Shown here piece by piece: positions 1-7,666 of a stretch of 64,000 bases of DNA. Position 1 is the first letter of the stretch. Each line of letters opens with the position of its first letter. Both the position numbers and the translations under genes were made by a program. Source of the stretch: Variovorax sp. OK212 (GTDB lineage: Bacteria > Pseudomonadota > Gammaproteobacteria > Burkholderiales > Burkholderiaceae_C). The notes under the pieces are model-generated. The model saw nothing but the letters and a program-made list of their open reading frames with translations. It searched no databases and was not told the DNA's origin. Location: contig NZ_FOLP01000003.1 in NCBI RefSeq assembly GCF_900112425.1, positions 1-64,000 of the forward strand, given 5' to 3'.

Positions 1-122
1 CCGATCTTCGGTGCAATCGATTCGATCGCCGCCCACAGCGACGGGTACTCCCCGCGGTGCTCCTGCACCATCCTCACCGCGCGCTCACGCACCTCGGGTG
101 AGAACTTGTTCGACTTCTTCAT
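1..122 (-). CDS. IS3-family transposase OrfA, N-terminal part (runs off the window)
   Basis: The 40 visible residues begin [19 protein letters not shown] and continue with a [21 protein letters not shown] segment typical of the helix-turn-helix OrfA proteins of IS3-family elements. OrfA binds the element ends and is normally joined to the DDE-domain OrfB by a -1 frameshift. The ATG at 122 is preceded by GAGAGGA at a suitable distance. The frame is open to the left edge, so nothing shows whether the gene is intact. It is part of the insertion sequence end at 1-172. Confidence 0.8.
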   Translation of the reverse strand, partial: MKKSNKFSPEVRERAVRMVQEHRGEYPSLWAAIESIAPKI

Positions 123-172
123 GGCTCAATCCTCTCAGAGTGTTGAGCCTCCACAAAATCCGGGGCGATTCA
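1..172. mobile_element. End of an IS3-family insertion sequence
   Basis: Only one end of the element lies in the window. Read on the minus strand it starts TGAATCGCCCCGGATTTTG at 172, which has the TGA start and CCCCGG core seen at termini of some IS3-family elements, then a short leader and the orfA start at 122. The rest of the element runs off the left edge, so its length, orfB and target duplication cannot be seen. It lies 22 bases beyond the 3' end of the integrase gene, so it probably inserted into an existing genomic island. The exact outer base is inferred from the repeat pattern. Confidence 0.75.
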
Positions 173-193
173 AAACTGCACTGTAGCGCGTTA

Positions 194-1432
194 CTACGCC
201 GCCCTGAAGGCCAGAATTTGCGCCCCTTGGCGCAACTCGTCGAGATGATCGGCCCACAGCTGCATCATCTTGCGGCGCTTCACCACAAACTCTGCTCGGT
301 CGTAGGCGGCGCCCAGCGGCCCGCTCTTGCCGTGCGCGAGTTGCGCCTCGATCACCTCGGGCTCGACGTCCATCTGCTCGACCATGATCGTGCGCGCCAT
401 CGCGCGGAAACCGTGCGCCGTCATCTCGGTGTTGTCGAAGCCCATGCGACGAAGCGCGGTGTTCACGGTGTTGTCGCTCATCGGCCGCTCGCCAGTCAAC
501 AGGCTTGGGAAGACGTACTGGCCATGGCCGGTGAGCGGCTTGAGGTCTTCCAAGACAGCAACGGCCTGCGTGGGCAGCGGCACCAAGTGCGGCCGGCCGT
601 TCAGCTTGGCGGTCTTCGTGCGCTTCATGTCCGCTGCGGGAATCGTCCACACCGCCTTCTCGAGGTCGACATTCGCCCATCGCATTTGCCGGATGTTGCC
701 GGGCCGCTGGAAGAGAAGAGCGGAGAGGTGCAGCGCCGCGCGCGTGGCAGGCTGGCCTGCGTAGGCGGCGATGGCGCGCATCAACTCGCCGGCCTTCACC
801 GGCTCGAGCACTGCAGCCATGTGCTTGACCTGGACGGGCACCAGCGCGCCCTGCAGGTCCGGCGCTGGGTTGCTGGTGCACCGGCCTGTTGCTATGCCGT
901 GGCGGAACACTTGGCCCGACCATTGGCGCAGCGTGTGCGCGGTCTCGTGCGCGCCGCGAGCCTCGATGCGGCGCAGCACCTGCAACAGCATCGGCGCCGT
1001 GATGATGGAAAGCGGCAGGCTGCCGAGCCACGGAAATGCATCCTTCTCCATGATCGAGATCCAGCGCGCCGCGTAGCGTGGGCTCCAGGCCGAGCTCTTG
1101 GTCTTGTGATACTCGCGCGCCACCGCCTCGAAGCTGGCGTTGGTGTCGACCTTCCGCTCGAGCTTTTCGAGTTGCCGGCGCTGCGCGGGGTCGATGCCCT
1201 GCTGCTGGATCTTGCGGGCATCGTCGCGGCCGGTGCGCGCGGCCTTGAGCGTCACCTCGGGGTAGCTGCCCAGCGACAGGCGCTTTTCCTTGCCTTCGAA
1301 GCGGTACTTCCAGAACCACCTCCGCGAGCCGCTGGGCTCGATCTGCAGGTAGAGCCCTCCGGAGTCGGAGAGGCGCAGCCGCAGCTTGTCGGCGGGGCAA
1401 ATGGTCTTCCTGCAGGCGGTGTCGGTGAGCAT
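194..1432 (-). CDS. P4-type tyrosine recombinase/integrase
   Basis: A 412-residue site-specific recombinase that would integrate and excise a genomic island. The N-terminal 90 residues match the DUF4102 arm-binding domain of P4-like integrases (KLRLRLSDSGGLYLQIEPSG), followed by a SAM-like core-binding domain around 100-190. The catalytic set is complete: Arg243 in QRPGNIR, His340-x-x-Arg343 in AHGFR, His367 in LAHG and the Tyr377 nucleophile in AAYDRAEF. The gene starts 175 bases from the 3' end of tRNA-Arg, the usual arrangement for this family, and reads away from it. Its length is normal and no disruption is seen. An insertion sequence ends 22 bases past the stop codon. Confidence 0.93.
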   Translation of the reverse strand: MLTDTACRKTICPADKLRLRLSDSGGLYLQIEPSGSRRWFWKYRFEGKEKRLSLGSYPEVTLKAARTGRDDARKIQQQGIDPAQRRQLEKLERKVDTNASFEAVAREYHKTKSSAWSPRYAARWISIMEKDAFPWLGSLPLSIITAPMLLQVLRRIEARGAHETAHTLRQWSGQVFRHGIATGRCTSNPAPDLQGALVPVQVKHMAAVLEPVKAGELMRAIAAYAGQPATRAALHLSALLFQRPGNIRQMRWANVDLEKAVWTIPAADMKRTKTAKLNGRPHLVPLPTQAVAVLEDLKPLTGHGQYVFPSLLTGERPMSDNTVNTALRRMGFDNTEMTAHGFRAMARTIMVEQMDVEPEVIEAQLAHGKSGPLGAAYDRAEFVVKRRKMMQLWADHLDELRQGAQILAFRAA

Positions 1433-1491
1433 GGGGGAACAAATTCGACGACGGAGGTAGAAACTGTACCCGTTCCCCCGGATGTTCCCCC
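1433..1491. repeat. GTTCCCCC repeats in front of the integrase gene
   Basis: The octamer GTTCCCCC occurs at 1472-1479 and 1484-1491 in direct orientation, 12 bases apart, and inverted (GGGGGAAC) at 1433-1440, touching the integrase start codon. Short repeats of this type near P4-type integrase genes may be binding sites for the integrase or an excisionase, or an autoregulatory operator. The repeats are read directly; the role is inference. Confidence 0.5.
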
Positions 1492-1519
1492 AAATTTGAT
1501 GAATCTCAGCGGTTCATCG

Positions 1520-1580
1520 TGGTTGCTCGTGGGGCCTAAATTCCGCCTCTACAGAGGGGAAATTGGGTGCTCGTGGCGCC
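1520..1580. repeat. Imperfect 17-bp direct repeats between integrase and tRNA-Arg
   Basis: TGGTTGCTCGTGGGGCC at 1520-1536 and TGGGTGCTCGTGGCGCC at 1564-1580 match at 15 of 17 positions, spaced 44 bases apart; a weaker partial copy (TTGTGGGGCTTCGTG) follows at 1581. Their place between the integrase start and the tRNA 3' end is where arm-type integrase binding sites would lie. The function is inferred from position only. Confidence 0.45.
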
Positions 1581-1606
1581 TTGTGGGGCTTCGTGAAGCA
1601 CTCAAT

Positions 1607-1683
1607 TGGCCTGCCCGGAGGGGATCGAACCCCCGACAACCTGCTTAGAAGGCAGGTGCTCTATCCAACTGAGCTACGGGCAG
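1607..1683 (-). tRNA. tRNA-Arg (anticodon TCT)
   Basis: A full 77-base cloverleaf on the minus strand. The 5' end at 1683 reads CTGCCCG and pairs with CGGGCAG before a G discriminator and an encoded CCA (1607-1609). The D arm contains AGCTCAGTTGGATAGAGC, the anticodon stem CCTGC/GCAGG encloses CTTCTAA, giving anticodon TCT, and the T arm carries GGTTCGATC. It decodes AGA codons, which are rare in this GC-rich DNA. Its 3' end faces the P4-type integrase, so the last roughly 18 bases are probably the core of the island attachment site. Confidence 0.95.
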
Positions 1684-1901
1684 ATTTGCGGCCTGAGAGA
1701 AGCCTGAAGAATCAATGACTTAGACGTCATTCTTTCCAGGCTGGCCGCGGCGAATTCTACCCAGTTCCTCATTGGCCTCGCGCCTGTGAGCTCGGGCTGC
1801 GGCGGCTCCCGCTCCCGGTGAATGGCCTCAGCAAGCACGGTGCGCCGAGGCCGGATTCCGGCAGGTGTTCTGTCAACGGTTGCAGGCTGCTGGCGCATTC
1901 G

Positions 1902-1923
1902 ATATGATGCATATCATGCGAAA
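1902..1923. promoter_or_regulatory. Operator-like palindrome overlapping the TetR gene start
   Basis: The stretch ATATGATGCATATCATGCG (1902-1920) contains the inverted repeat ATGAT-GCAT-ATCAT and an alternative GATATG-ATG-CATATC. A near copy, ATATGACGAACATCATGCG, lies at 2550-2568 before the next gene, and both are followed by AAA. A shared palindrome at the regulator gene and at its probable target operon is the classic TetR arrangement, suggesting autorepression. It covers the start codon at 1916. Confidence 0.65.
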
Positions 1924-2509
1924 AGAGAAGACCAACGCCAGGGCCGCCGCGAAAGATGCCACGCACGAGCGCATCGTGTCCGTGGCCGCCCGCGCGATCC
2001 GTCGCAGTGGCTACGACGGCACGGGCGTCGCGGACATCATGAAGGAGGCCGGCCTGACGCACGGCGCCTTCTATGCCCACTTTGCCTCGCGCGAGGCCAT
2101 GCTGGCCGAAGCTGCGGGCAGGGCGTGCGCGGAGTCCGCTTCCGCGGCCGCGCAGGTCGTGGCCACCACGCCCACCGACAAGGCGCTGGCATCCATGCTG
2201 GGCGCCTATCTCTCCAAGGAGCATCTGGAGCACATCGACGTGGGGTGCCCATTGGCCGCGCTGGGCTGCGAAACCTCGCGCCAGGTGCCTGAAGTGCGCC
2301 GGGTGACCACGCTGCACATCAAGGAAATGATCGACCTCATGGCTCGCCAGTTGCCGGACTGGGGACAACCGGGCGCCCATGAACGGGCGCTCGTGACCAT
2401 CTCGACAATGGTGGGCGCCTTGCTGCTGGCGCGCGCAGTCGACGAGCCTGCGCTGTCCGACGCCTTGCGCCAGGCCGCGCTCAAGCACCTGAGCCCCACG
2501 GGCAGCTGA
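1916..2509 (+). CDS. TetR/AcrR-family transcriptional regulator
   Basis: A 197-residue repressor. The N-terminal helix-turn-helix is clear: HERIVSVAARAIRRSGYDG then GVADIMKEAGLTHGAFYAHF, with the recognition helix motif GLTHGAFYAHFASREAML. The C-terminal ligand domain (from about residue 60) includes CPLAALGCETSR, found in TetR proteins that sense small organic or electrophilic compounds. ATG codons at 1904, 1907 and 1916 are all in frame and none has a strong ribosome site; 1916 gives the usual short N-terminal arm. The operator-like palindrome overlaps this start. The enzyme genes downstream, headed by a second operator copy, are the likely targets. Confidence 0.9.
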   Translation: MRKEKTNARAAAKDATHERIVSVAARAIRRSGYDGTGVADIMKEAGLTHGAFYAHFASREAMLAEAAGRACAESASAAAQVVATTPTDKALASMLGAYLSKEHLEHIDVGCPLAALGCETSRQVPEVRRVTTLHIKEMIDLMARQLPDWGQPGAHERALVTISTMVGALLLARAVDEPALSDALRQAALKHLSPTGS

Positions 2510-2549
2510 ATCCGCCGATGGACGCAGCTGCCCATTTTTTCGCCTCCAC

Positions 2550-2571
2550 ATATGACGAACATCATGCGAAA
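2550..2571. promoter_or_regulatory. Second copy of the TetR operator-like sequence
   Basis: ATATGACGAACATCATGCG followed by AAAT stands 41 bases past the tetR stop and 46 bases before the reductase start. It matches 16 of 19 positions of the site at the tetR start. The inverted repeat is slightly less perfect (ATGAC/ATCAT). It is the likely operator by which the regulator controls the downstream oxidoreductase genes. Confidence 0.6.
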
Positions 2572-2616
2572 TGAAGAGATCGACAACACCTGGCGTGCCG
2601 GGAACAAGGAAGAACG

Positions 2617-3618
2617 ATGAAGGCATTCGTGCTGGAGCGCTATGGAAAAAAGCGCGCATTGCGATCGACGGACATGCCGACGCCGGAACTGCGCGACGAC
2701 GAGGTCCTGGTCGAGGTGCATGCCGCGGGCGTGAACCTGCTGGACGCCAAGATCCGTGACGGCGAGTTCAAGCTGATCCTGCCTTATCGGCTGCCGCTGG
2801 TGCTGGGGCACGACGTGGCTGGCGTCGTGGTGCAGGTGGGCCGGCGCGTGCAGCAGTTCAGGCTGGGCGACGAGGTGTTCGCGCGGCAGGACGACTTCCG
2901 CATCGGCACCTTCGCCGAGTTCGTCGCGGTCAAGGAGGCGTCGCTGGCGCTCAAGCCCAAGGGCCTCAAGATGGCCGAAGCCGCGTCGATCCCCCTGGTG
3001 GGCCTGACGGCTTGGCAGGCACTGGTCGAGAACGCGAAGCTGAAGAAGGGGCAGAAGGTCTTCATCCAGGCGGGCTCGGGCGGCGTGGGCACCTTTGCCA
3101 TTCAGCTGGCCAAGCACCTGGGCGCCACCGTCGCCACGACGACGAGCACGGCCAATGTCGAACTGGTGAAGAGCCTGGGTGCGGACGTGGTCATCGACTA
3201 CAAGACGCAGGACTTCGAGGCGCTCTTGCGCGACTACGACGTGGTCCTGAACAGCCAGGACGGCACGACGCTCGAGAAATCGCTGCGTGTGCTCAAGCCC
3301 GGCGGAAAGCTGATTTCCATCTCCGGGCCACCGGACCCCGACTTCGGCAAGGAAATCGCAGCCCCCGGGTTCGTGAAGCTGGTCATGCGCCTGCTGAGCC
3401 TGGGCGTCAGGCGAAGGGCGAAGGCCCGGAGCGTCGACTACGCCTTCCTGTTCATGAGGGCGAACGGCGCGCAACTGCGAGAGATTGCACGGCTCATCGA
3501 TGCCGGCGCCATCCGCCCCGTGATCGACCGGATCTTTCCGTTTGCCGCCACCAACGAGGCCCTGGCCTATGTCGAGGCCGGCCGTGCGAAGGGGAAGGTC
3601 GTCGTGCAGGTCAAGTGA
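2617..3618 (+). CDS. NADP-dependent MDR-family oxidoreductase (quinone oxidoreductase-like)
   Basis: A 333-residue zinc-independent medium-chain reductase. It has the GroES-like N-terminal domain (VHAAGVNLLDAKIRDG, LPLVLGHDVAGVV) and the Rossmann nucleotide motif AGSGGVG at about 152-158, with EAASIPLVGLTAWQAL just before it. The cysteines and histidines of zinc-dependent alcohol dehydrogenases are absent, so it should reduce enones or quinones with NADPH. The ATG is preceded by AAGGAAG. It is the first enzyme gene behind the second TetR operator copy and heads a co-directional set with an SDR, an Old Yellow Enzyme and a hydrolase, which suggests a role in detoxifying or degrading electrophilic compounds. 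The true substrate is unknown. Confidence 0.9.
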   Translation: MKAFVLERYGKKRALRSTDMPTPELRDDEVLVEVHAAGVNLLDAKIRDGEFKLILPYRLPLVLGHDVAGVVVQVGRRVQQFRLGDEVFARQDDFRIGTFAEFVAVKEASLALKPKGLKMAEAASIPLVGLTAWQALVENAKLKKGQKVFIQAGSGGVGTFAIQLAKHLGATVATTTSTANVELVKSLGADVVIDYKTQDFEALLRDYDVVLNSQDGTTLEKSLRVLKPGGKLISISGPPDPDFGKEIAAPGFVKLVMRLLSLGVRRRAKARSVDYAFLFMRANGAQLREIARLIDAGAIRPVIDRIFPFAATNEALAYVEAGRAKGKVVVQVK

Positions 3619-3685
3619 ACCCGATTCCTCAGCCGCCAACCCGCGAACCCCATCAACCCACCCATCCGTTTTTTTGGAGCCTCTC

Positions 3686-4390
3686 ATGAAGATTGAAAAC
3701 GCCGTCGCCCTCGTCACCGGGGCCAATCGCGGCATCGGCCTGGCTTTTGCGCGCGAACTGCTCGCCCGAGGCGCCCGCAAGGTCTACGCCGGCGCACGCG
3801 ACCCCGTCACCGTCACGCAGGCCGGGGTGACGCCCCTGCGGCTCGACGTCAACCAGCCTGAAGACGTGGCCGCTGCCGCAGCGCAAGCGCCGGACGTCAC
3901 GCTGGTGATCAACAACGCCGGCATCGCCCAGCCCGGCGGCTTTCTTGCAGCGGACAGCGAAGACGTCGCCCGGCGCATTTTCGAAACCAACTTCTTCGCC
4001 GTGCTGCGCATGAGCAAGGCCTTCGCGCCGATCCTCAAAGCCAACAATGGCGGCGCGCTGCTCAACGTGCTGTCGGTCGCCTCATGGGTGAATGGCGGCG
4101 AGCTGGCCGCGTACTCGGCCAGCAAGTCGGCTGCCTGGTCGCTCACCAACGCGCTGCGCAACGAGCTCGCGGCGCAGAAGACGCAGGTGCTGGGGTTGCA
4201 CATGGCCTATGTGGATACCGACCTGACGCGCGGGTTCGAGGTGCCGAAGTCCAGCCCCGAGGAAATCGTCCGGCGCGCGCTCGACGGCCTCGAATCGGGC
4301 CTCGACGAGGTGCTGGCCGATGCGCTCACGCTGCAGGTCAAGCAAGGAATGACGGCGGCACGGCCGAGCTATCTGCCGCAGCTGGCCTGA
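3686..4390 (+). CDS. Short-chain dehydrogenase/reductase (SDR)
   Basis: A classical SDR of 234 residues. The cofactor motif TGANRGIG lies at 11-18, NNAG at 76-79, and the catalytic pair Tyr143-x-x-x-Lys147 in AYSASK follows the SVAS serine region. The frame is open further upstream, but ATG 3686 has TTGGAG in front and gives the normal N-terminus. Members of this subgroup without a long C-terminal part are often annotated as oxidoreductases of unknown substrate. It follows the MDR reductase by 67 bases and precedes the Old Yellow Enzyme by 50, consistent with one transcript. Confidence 0.92.
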   Translation: MKIENAVALVTGANRGIGLAFARELLARGARKVYAGARDPVTVTQAGVTPLRLDVNQPEDVAAAAAQAPDVTLVINNAGIAQPGGFLAADSEDVARRIFETNFFAVLRMSKAFAPILKANNGGALLNVLSVASWVNGGELAAYSASKSAAWSLTNALRNELAAQKTQVLGLHMAYVDTDLTRGFEVPKSSPEEIVRRALDGLESGLDEVLADALTLQVKQGMTAARPSYLPQLA

Positions 4391-4440
4391 GCCGGCTCCG
4401 GCCAGTTGCCAGCGATCCGCTTCTTTCGTCTCTTCCAGGA

Positions 4441-5523
4441 ATGACCATGCTCTTCGAACCTCTCGCCACGCCTGCGTTTCAACTTGCCAACCGCGCCGTG
4501 ATGGCGCCCATGACGCGCAGCCGCGCCGTCGATGCCAACACGCCCAACGACCTGATGGCCGAGTACTACGGCCAGCGTGCAACCGCCGGGCTGATCGTCA
4601 CCGAAGGCACTTCGCCGTCGCCCAACGGCCTGGGTTACGCACGCATCCCCGGGCTCTTCAACGACGCGCAGGTGCGCGGCTGGAAAGCAGTCACCGGCGC
4701 GGTCCATGCCAAGGGCGGCAAGATCTTCGTGCAGCTCATGCACACTGGCCGCGTGAGCCACGCGGCCAACCTGCCGGTGGGGGCGGAGGTGATCGGGCCG
4801 ACGGCCGATGTCTGCCCCGGCGAGATGTACACCGACACGCAGGGCATGCAGCCGCACAGCACGCCGCGCGCGATGACGGCCGCCGACATTGCCCACGCCG
4901 TGGGCGAGTACGCGAAGTCGGCGCAACTCGCCATCGAGGCGGGATTCGACGGTGTCGAGCTGCATGCCGCGAACGGCTACCTGATCGAGCAGTTCCTGAA
5001 CGCCAATGTGAACCAGCGCACCGATGCCTACGGCGGCGGCATTGAAGGCCGCAACCGTTTCGCGCTCGAGGTGGCCCGCGCCACCGCCGACGTCATCGGT
5101 GCCGATCGCGTCGGCGTGCGGCTGTCGCCTCATGGCGTGTTCAACAGCTCGGGCGCCTTTCCCGATGTCGAATCGCAGTACCTGGCGCTCGTGCAGGCGC
5201 TGTCGGCGCTTGGCCTGCGGTACGTGCACCTGCTGGACCATTCGGCCATGGGCGCTCCGCCCGTGCCTGGCGAGTTGAAGTCCCGGCTTCGCGCTGCGTT
5301 CAAGGGCCTGTTCATCCTGGCCGGAGGCTTCGATCGCGCCAGTGCCGATGCAGCGCTCAAGGCCGGCCAGGCGGATCTCATCGCCTTTGCGCGCCCGTTC
5401 CTCGCCAATCCCGACCTGGTGGAGCGCATGCGGACCGATGCGGCGCTGAACGCCTTGGACATGGCGACGTTCTATACGCCGGGTGCCAAGGGCTACACCG
5501 ACTATCCGGCCCTCGCGGGCTGA
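4441..5523 (+). CDS. Alkene reductase, Old Yellow Enzyme family (NemA-like)
   Basis: A 360-residue FMN-dependent TIM-barrel enzyme that reduces activated C=C bonds, N-ethylmaleimide or nitro compounds with NAD(P)H. Family signs are FEPLATPAFQLANRAVMAPMTRSR at the N-terminus, the substrate-binding His175/Asn178 and Tyr180 in ELHAANGYLIEQF, NQRTDAYGG, and the phosphate-binding ILAGGFD and LIAFARPFLANPDL near the C-terminus. ATG 4441 was chosen because it begins the conserved domain. Old Yellow Enzyme genes beside TetR repressors (as in the nemRA type) respond to electrophiles, which fits the shared operator upstream. Confidence 0.93.
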   Translation: MTMLFEPLATPAFQLANRAVMAPMTRSRAVDANTPNDLMAEYYGQRATAGLIVTEGTSPSPNGLGYARIPGLFNDAQVRGWKAVTGAVHAKGGKIFVQLMHTGRVSHAANLPVGAEVIGPTADVCPGEMYTDTQGMQPHSTPRAMTAADIAHAVGEYAKSAQLAIEAGFDGVELHAANGYLIEQFLNANVNQRTDAYGGGIEGRNRFALEVARATADVIGADRVGVRLSPHGVFNSSGAFPDVESQYLALVQALSALGLRYVHLLDHSAMGAPPVPGELKSRLRAAFKGLFILAGGFDRASADAALKAGQADLIAFARPFLANPDLVERMRTDAALNALDMATFYTPGAKGYTDYPALAG

Positions 5524-5549
5524 TCGAGATACCTCGAAGGCCGAACACC

Positions 5550-6404
5550 ATGAGTGCGACGCAAAGGCCGAACGTGACCTGGAAGGACGTTCCGACGCGG
5601 ACGCTCACCGCGGGCGGCGTGGAGTTCGCCTACCGCGAACTCGGAACGCAGAACACGGGCACGCCGGTGATCTTTCTCATCCACCTGGCGGCCGTCCTGG
5701 ACAACTGGGACCCGCGGGTTGTCGACGGCTTCGCGGCAAAGCATCGCGTCGTCACCTTCGACAACCGGGGCGTCGGCGCGTCCAGCGGCAAGCCGGCGTC
5801 GTCGATCGAGGAGATGGCCCGGGACGCCATCACCTTCATCGAGGCCATGGGGTTCGAACAGGTCGACCTGTTCGGCTTTTCGATGGGCGGGATGATTGCG
5901 CAGGAAATTGTCTTGATGGCACCGCAACTCGTGCGCCGGATGATCGTCACGGGGACAGGTCCCGCGGGCGGCGAAGGCATCGGCAAGGTGGCGCGGGTGA
6001 CGTACCTCGACATGGTCCGGGGTTTGCTCACCCGCCAGGATCCGAAGCAGTTTCTGTTTTTCACCAGGACGCCCGCCGGCATTCAAGCGGGAAAAGCGTT
6101 TCTGCTGCGCTTGAAGGAACGCTCAGGAAATCGCGACAAGGAGATCACGGTGACCGCGCTGCAGGCGCAGCTGAAAGCGCTGCGCCGGTGGGGCGGGAAG
6201 AAACCGATGGATCTGTCGGGGGTTCGGCACCCGGTTCTCGTTGCCAACGGCGACAGCGATCGGATGGTTCCGAGTCAGAACACGCGGGATCTGGCGCTGC
6301 GGCTTCCGAACAGCGAACTTGTCATCTATCCCGACTCCGGGCACGGCGCGGTGTTCCAGTTTCACACCGACTTCGTGAGCAGGGCGCTCGCATTTCTCGC
6401 CTGA
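5550..6404 (+). CDS. Alpha/beta hydrolase
   Basis: A 284-residue alpha/beta hydrolase. The nucleophile elbow GFSMGG places Ser111; the acid is probably Asp235 or Asp237 in NGDSDRM and the base His265 in DSGHGAVF. The region normally reading HG at the oxyanion hole is IHLAAVLDNW, so a Leu replaces the usual Gly after His45. The stretch after DNRGVGASSG is normal for the family. The gene lies 26 bases past the Old Yellow Enzyme and is followed by a strong terminator, so it closes the cassette. Esterase, lactonase or haloperoxidase-like activity is possible; nothing decides between them. Confidence 0.88.
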   Translation: MSATQRPNVTWKDVPTRTLTAGGVEFAYRELGTQNTGTPVIFLIHLAAVLDNWDPRVVDGFAAKHRVVTFDNRGVGASSGKPASSIEEMARDAITFIEAMGFEQVDLFGFSMGGMIAQEIVLMAPQLVRRMIVTGTGPAGGEGIGKVARVTYLDMVRGLLTRQDPKQFLFFTRTPAGIQAGKAFLLRLKERSGNRDKEITVTALQAQLKALRRWGGKKPMDLSGVRHPVLVANGDSDRMVPSQNTRDLALRLPNSELVIYPDSGHGAVFQFHTDFVSRALAFLA

Positions 6405-6430
6405 CTGCGCGGGGCAGGGCCACAAAGCAA

Positions 6431-6473
6431 AACGGTGACAGCAACCTGAGTTGCTGTCACCGTTCACATTTTT

Positions 6474-6474
<1 letters not shown>
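6431..6474 (+). terminator. Intrinsic terminator after the hydrolase gene
   Basis: A perfect 14-bp inverted repeat, AACGGTGACAGCAA at 6431-6444 and TTGCTGTCACCGTT at 6451-6464, encloses a 6-base loop and is followed by CACATTTTTT. It lies 26 bases past the hydrolase stop and ends the plus-strand enzyme cassette just before the minus-strand tRNA-Pro 3' end. Confidence 0.85.
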
Positions 6475-6550
<76 letters not shown>

Positions 6551-6599
6551 ACAAGCCTTCTATTCTAGCCCGGATATTGGCCGGTTCCAGAATTTCTCT

Positions 6600-7307
6600 T
6601 CAACGCTTCACATACTGCGTCTTGCCGAAGAGAACTTCGCGCTCCTTGTCGCCGGTGAGGGGCTGGCGCAGGTCGGCCAGCACCTTCACGCCGCGCTGCA
6701 CCGCGGGGCGGGCGGCGACGCCGTCGAACCAGGCCTTCAGGTGCGGGAAGTCGGTGAGGGTGATGCCCTGGTTCTCCCAGCTGCGCAGCCACGGGAAGAT
6801 GGCGATGTCGGCAATCGAATAGGTCTTGCCGGCAATGAACTTGTTCTTCGACAGCTGCCTGTCGATCACGCCGTACAGACGCTTGGCTTCGTTGCTGTAG
6901 CGGTCGATGGCATAGGCGATCTTCTCGGGCGCGTACAGGCGGAAGTGGTGCGCCTGGCCCAGCATGGGGCCGACGCCGCCCATCTGGAACATGAGCCACT
7001 GCAGCACGTCGTAGCGCTCGCGGTCGCCGGTGGGCAGAAACTTGCCGGTCTTGCCCGCCAAGTACACGAGGATGGCGCCGGACTCGAACAGCGAGATGGG
7101 CTTGCCGTCCGGACCGTCGGGGTCGGTGATGGCGGGGATCTTGTTGTTCGGGCTGATCTGCAAGAACTCGGGCGCGAACTGGTCGCCCTTGCCGATGTTC
7201 ACCGGGTGCGCGTGGTACGGCAGGCCGCACTCCTCGAGCATGACGTGAACCTTGTGGCCGTTGGGCGTGGGCCAGGAATAGACCTCGATGGGCGATGCAG
7301 CAGGCAT
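6600..7307 (-). CDS. Glutathione S-transferase family protein (YfcG/Ure2-like)
   Basis: A 235-residue GST. The N-terminal thioredoxin-like domain reads IEVYSWPTPNGHKVHVMLEECGLPY, with SPNNKIPAITDPDG and the glutathione-contacting LFESGAILVYLA, all typical of the YfcG/Ure2p-like group that acts as a disulfide reductase or glutathione transferase. The all-alpha C-terminal domain includes YSIADIAIFPWLRSWE, the N-capping box. The start at 7307 has GGAG nine bases upstream. Longer open reading upstream is not coding in character. It is co-directional with the zinc finger and reductase genes to its right, about 95 bases away. Confidence 0.92.
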   Translation of the reverse strand: MPAASPIEVYSWPTPNGHKVHVMLEECGLPYHAHPVNIGKGDQFAPEFLQISPNNKIPAITDPDGPDGKPISLFESGAILVYLAGKTGKFLPTGDRERYDVLQWLMFQMGGVGPMLGQAHHFRLYAPEKIAYAIDRYSNEAKRLYGVIDRQLSKNKFIAGKTYSIADIAIFPWLRSWENQGITLTDFPHLKAWFDGVAARPAVQRGVKVLADLRQPLTGDKEREVLFGKTQYVKR

Positions 7308-7402
7308 GTCTCGGACTCCGGTGAATGTGATGCGCGTGGACGCGTGTGACGGGAGCCCGGCAGCATATACGCGGCCTCCGCAACGCGTGCAGGCGCGGGA
7401 AT

Positions 7403-7666
7403 TCAGCCGACCTGGCGTTGGTGCGCGTTGCACCACATCCAGTCTTCGCCGGGCTCGCGCGACTGGATGACAGGATGGTTTTCGGCGCGTGAATGCTTCG
7501 TGGCATGCCGGTTCAGCGACGAATCGCAGCAGCCGACGTGGCCGCAGTGCACGCACAGGCGAAGGTGGACCCAGGTGTCGCCGGTCTTCAGGCACTCTTC
7601 GCAGCCGCGCAGGGTGTGGGGTTGCGCAATGTCGGCTGGCACGTGGTCGCAAGGTTTGATTTGCAA
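7403..7666 (-). CDS. UBP-type zinc finger domain protein
   Basis: A small 87-residue protein made almost entirely of a ZnF-UBP domain: C6-x-H8, C22-x-x-C25, C38-x-x-C41, C46/C47 and a histidine-rich tail (RHATKHSRAENHPV). In eukaryotes this fold binds the free C-terminus of ubiquitin; bacterial members have no settled function. Its start is a TTG at 7666 with GAGGAG seven bases before it; no ATG lies in a better place. It follows the cNMP/reductase fusion gene by 77 bases on the same strand. That pairing, as far as I recall, recurs in bacteria and suggests a shared redox or signalling role. Confidence 0.85.
   Translation of the reverse strand: MQIKPCDHVPADIAQPHTLRGCEECLKTGDTWVHLRLCVHCGHVGCCDSSLNRHATKHSRAENHPVIQSREPGEDWMWCNAHQRQVG

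Noticed and set aside
11..1648. Long plus-strand open frame of 545 codons
   Set aside because: It is antisense to the complete integrase gene, runs through an IS end and a tRNA, and has no protein-like pattern; GC-rich DNA produces such frames.
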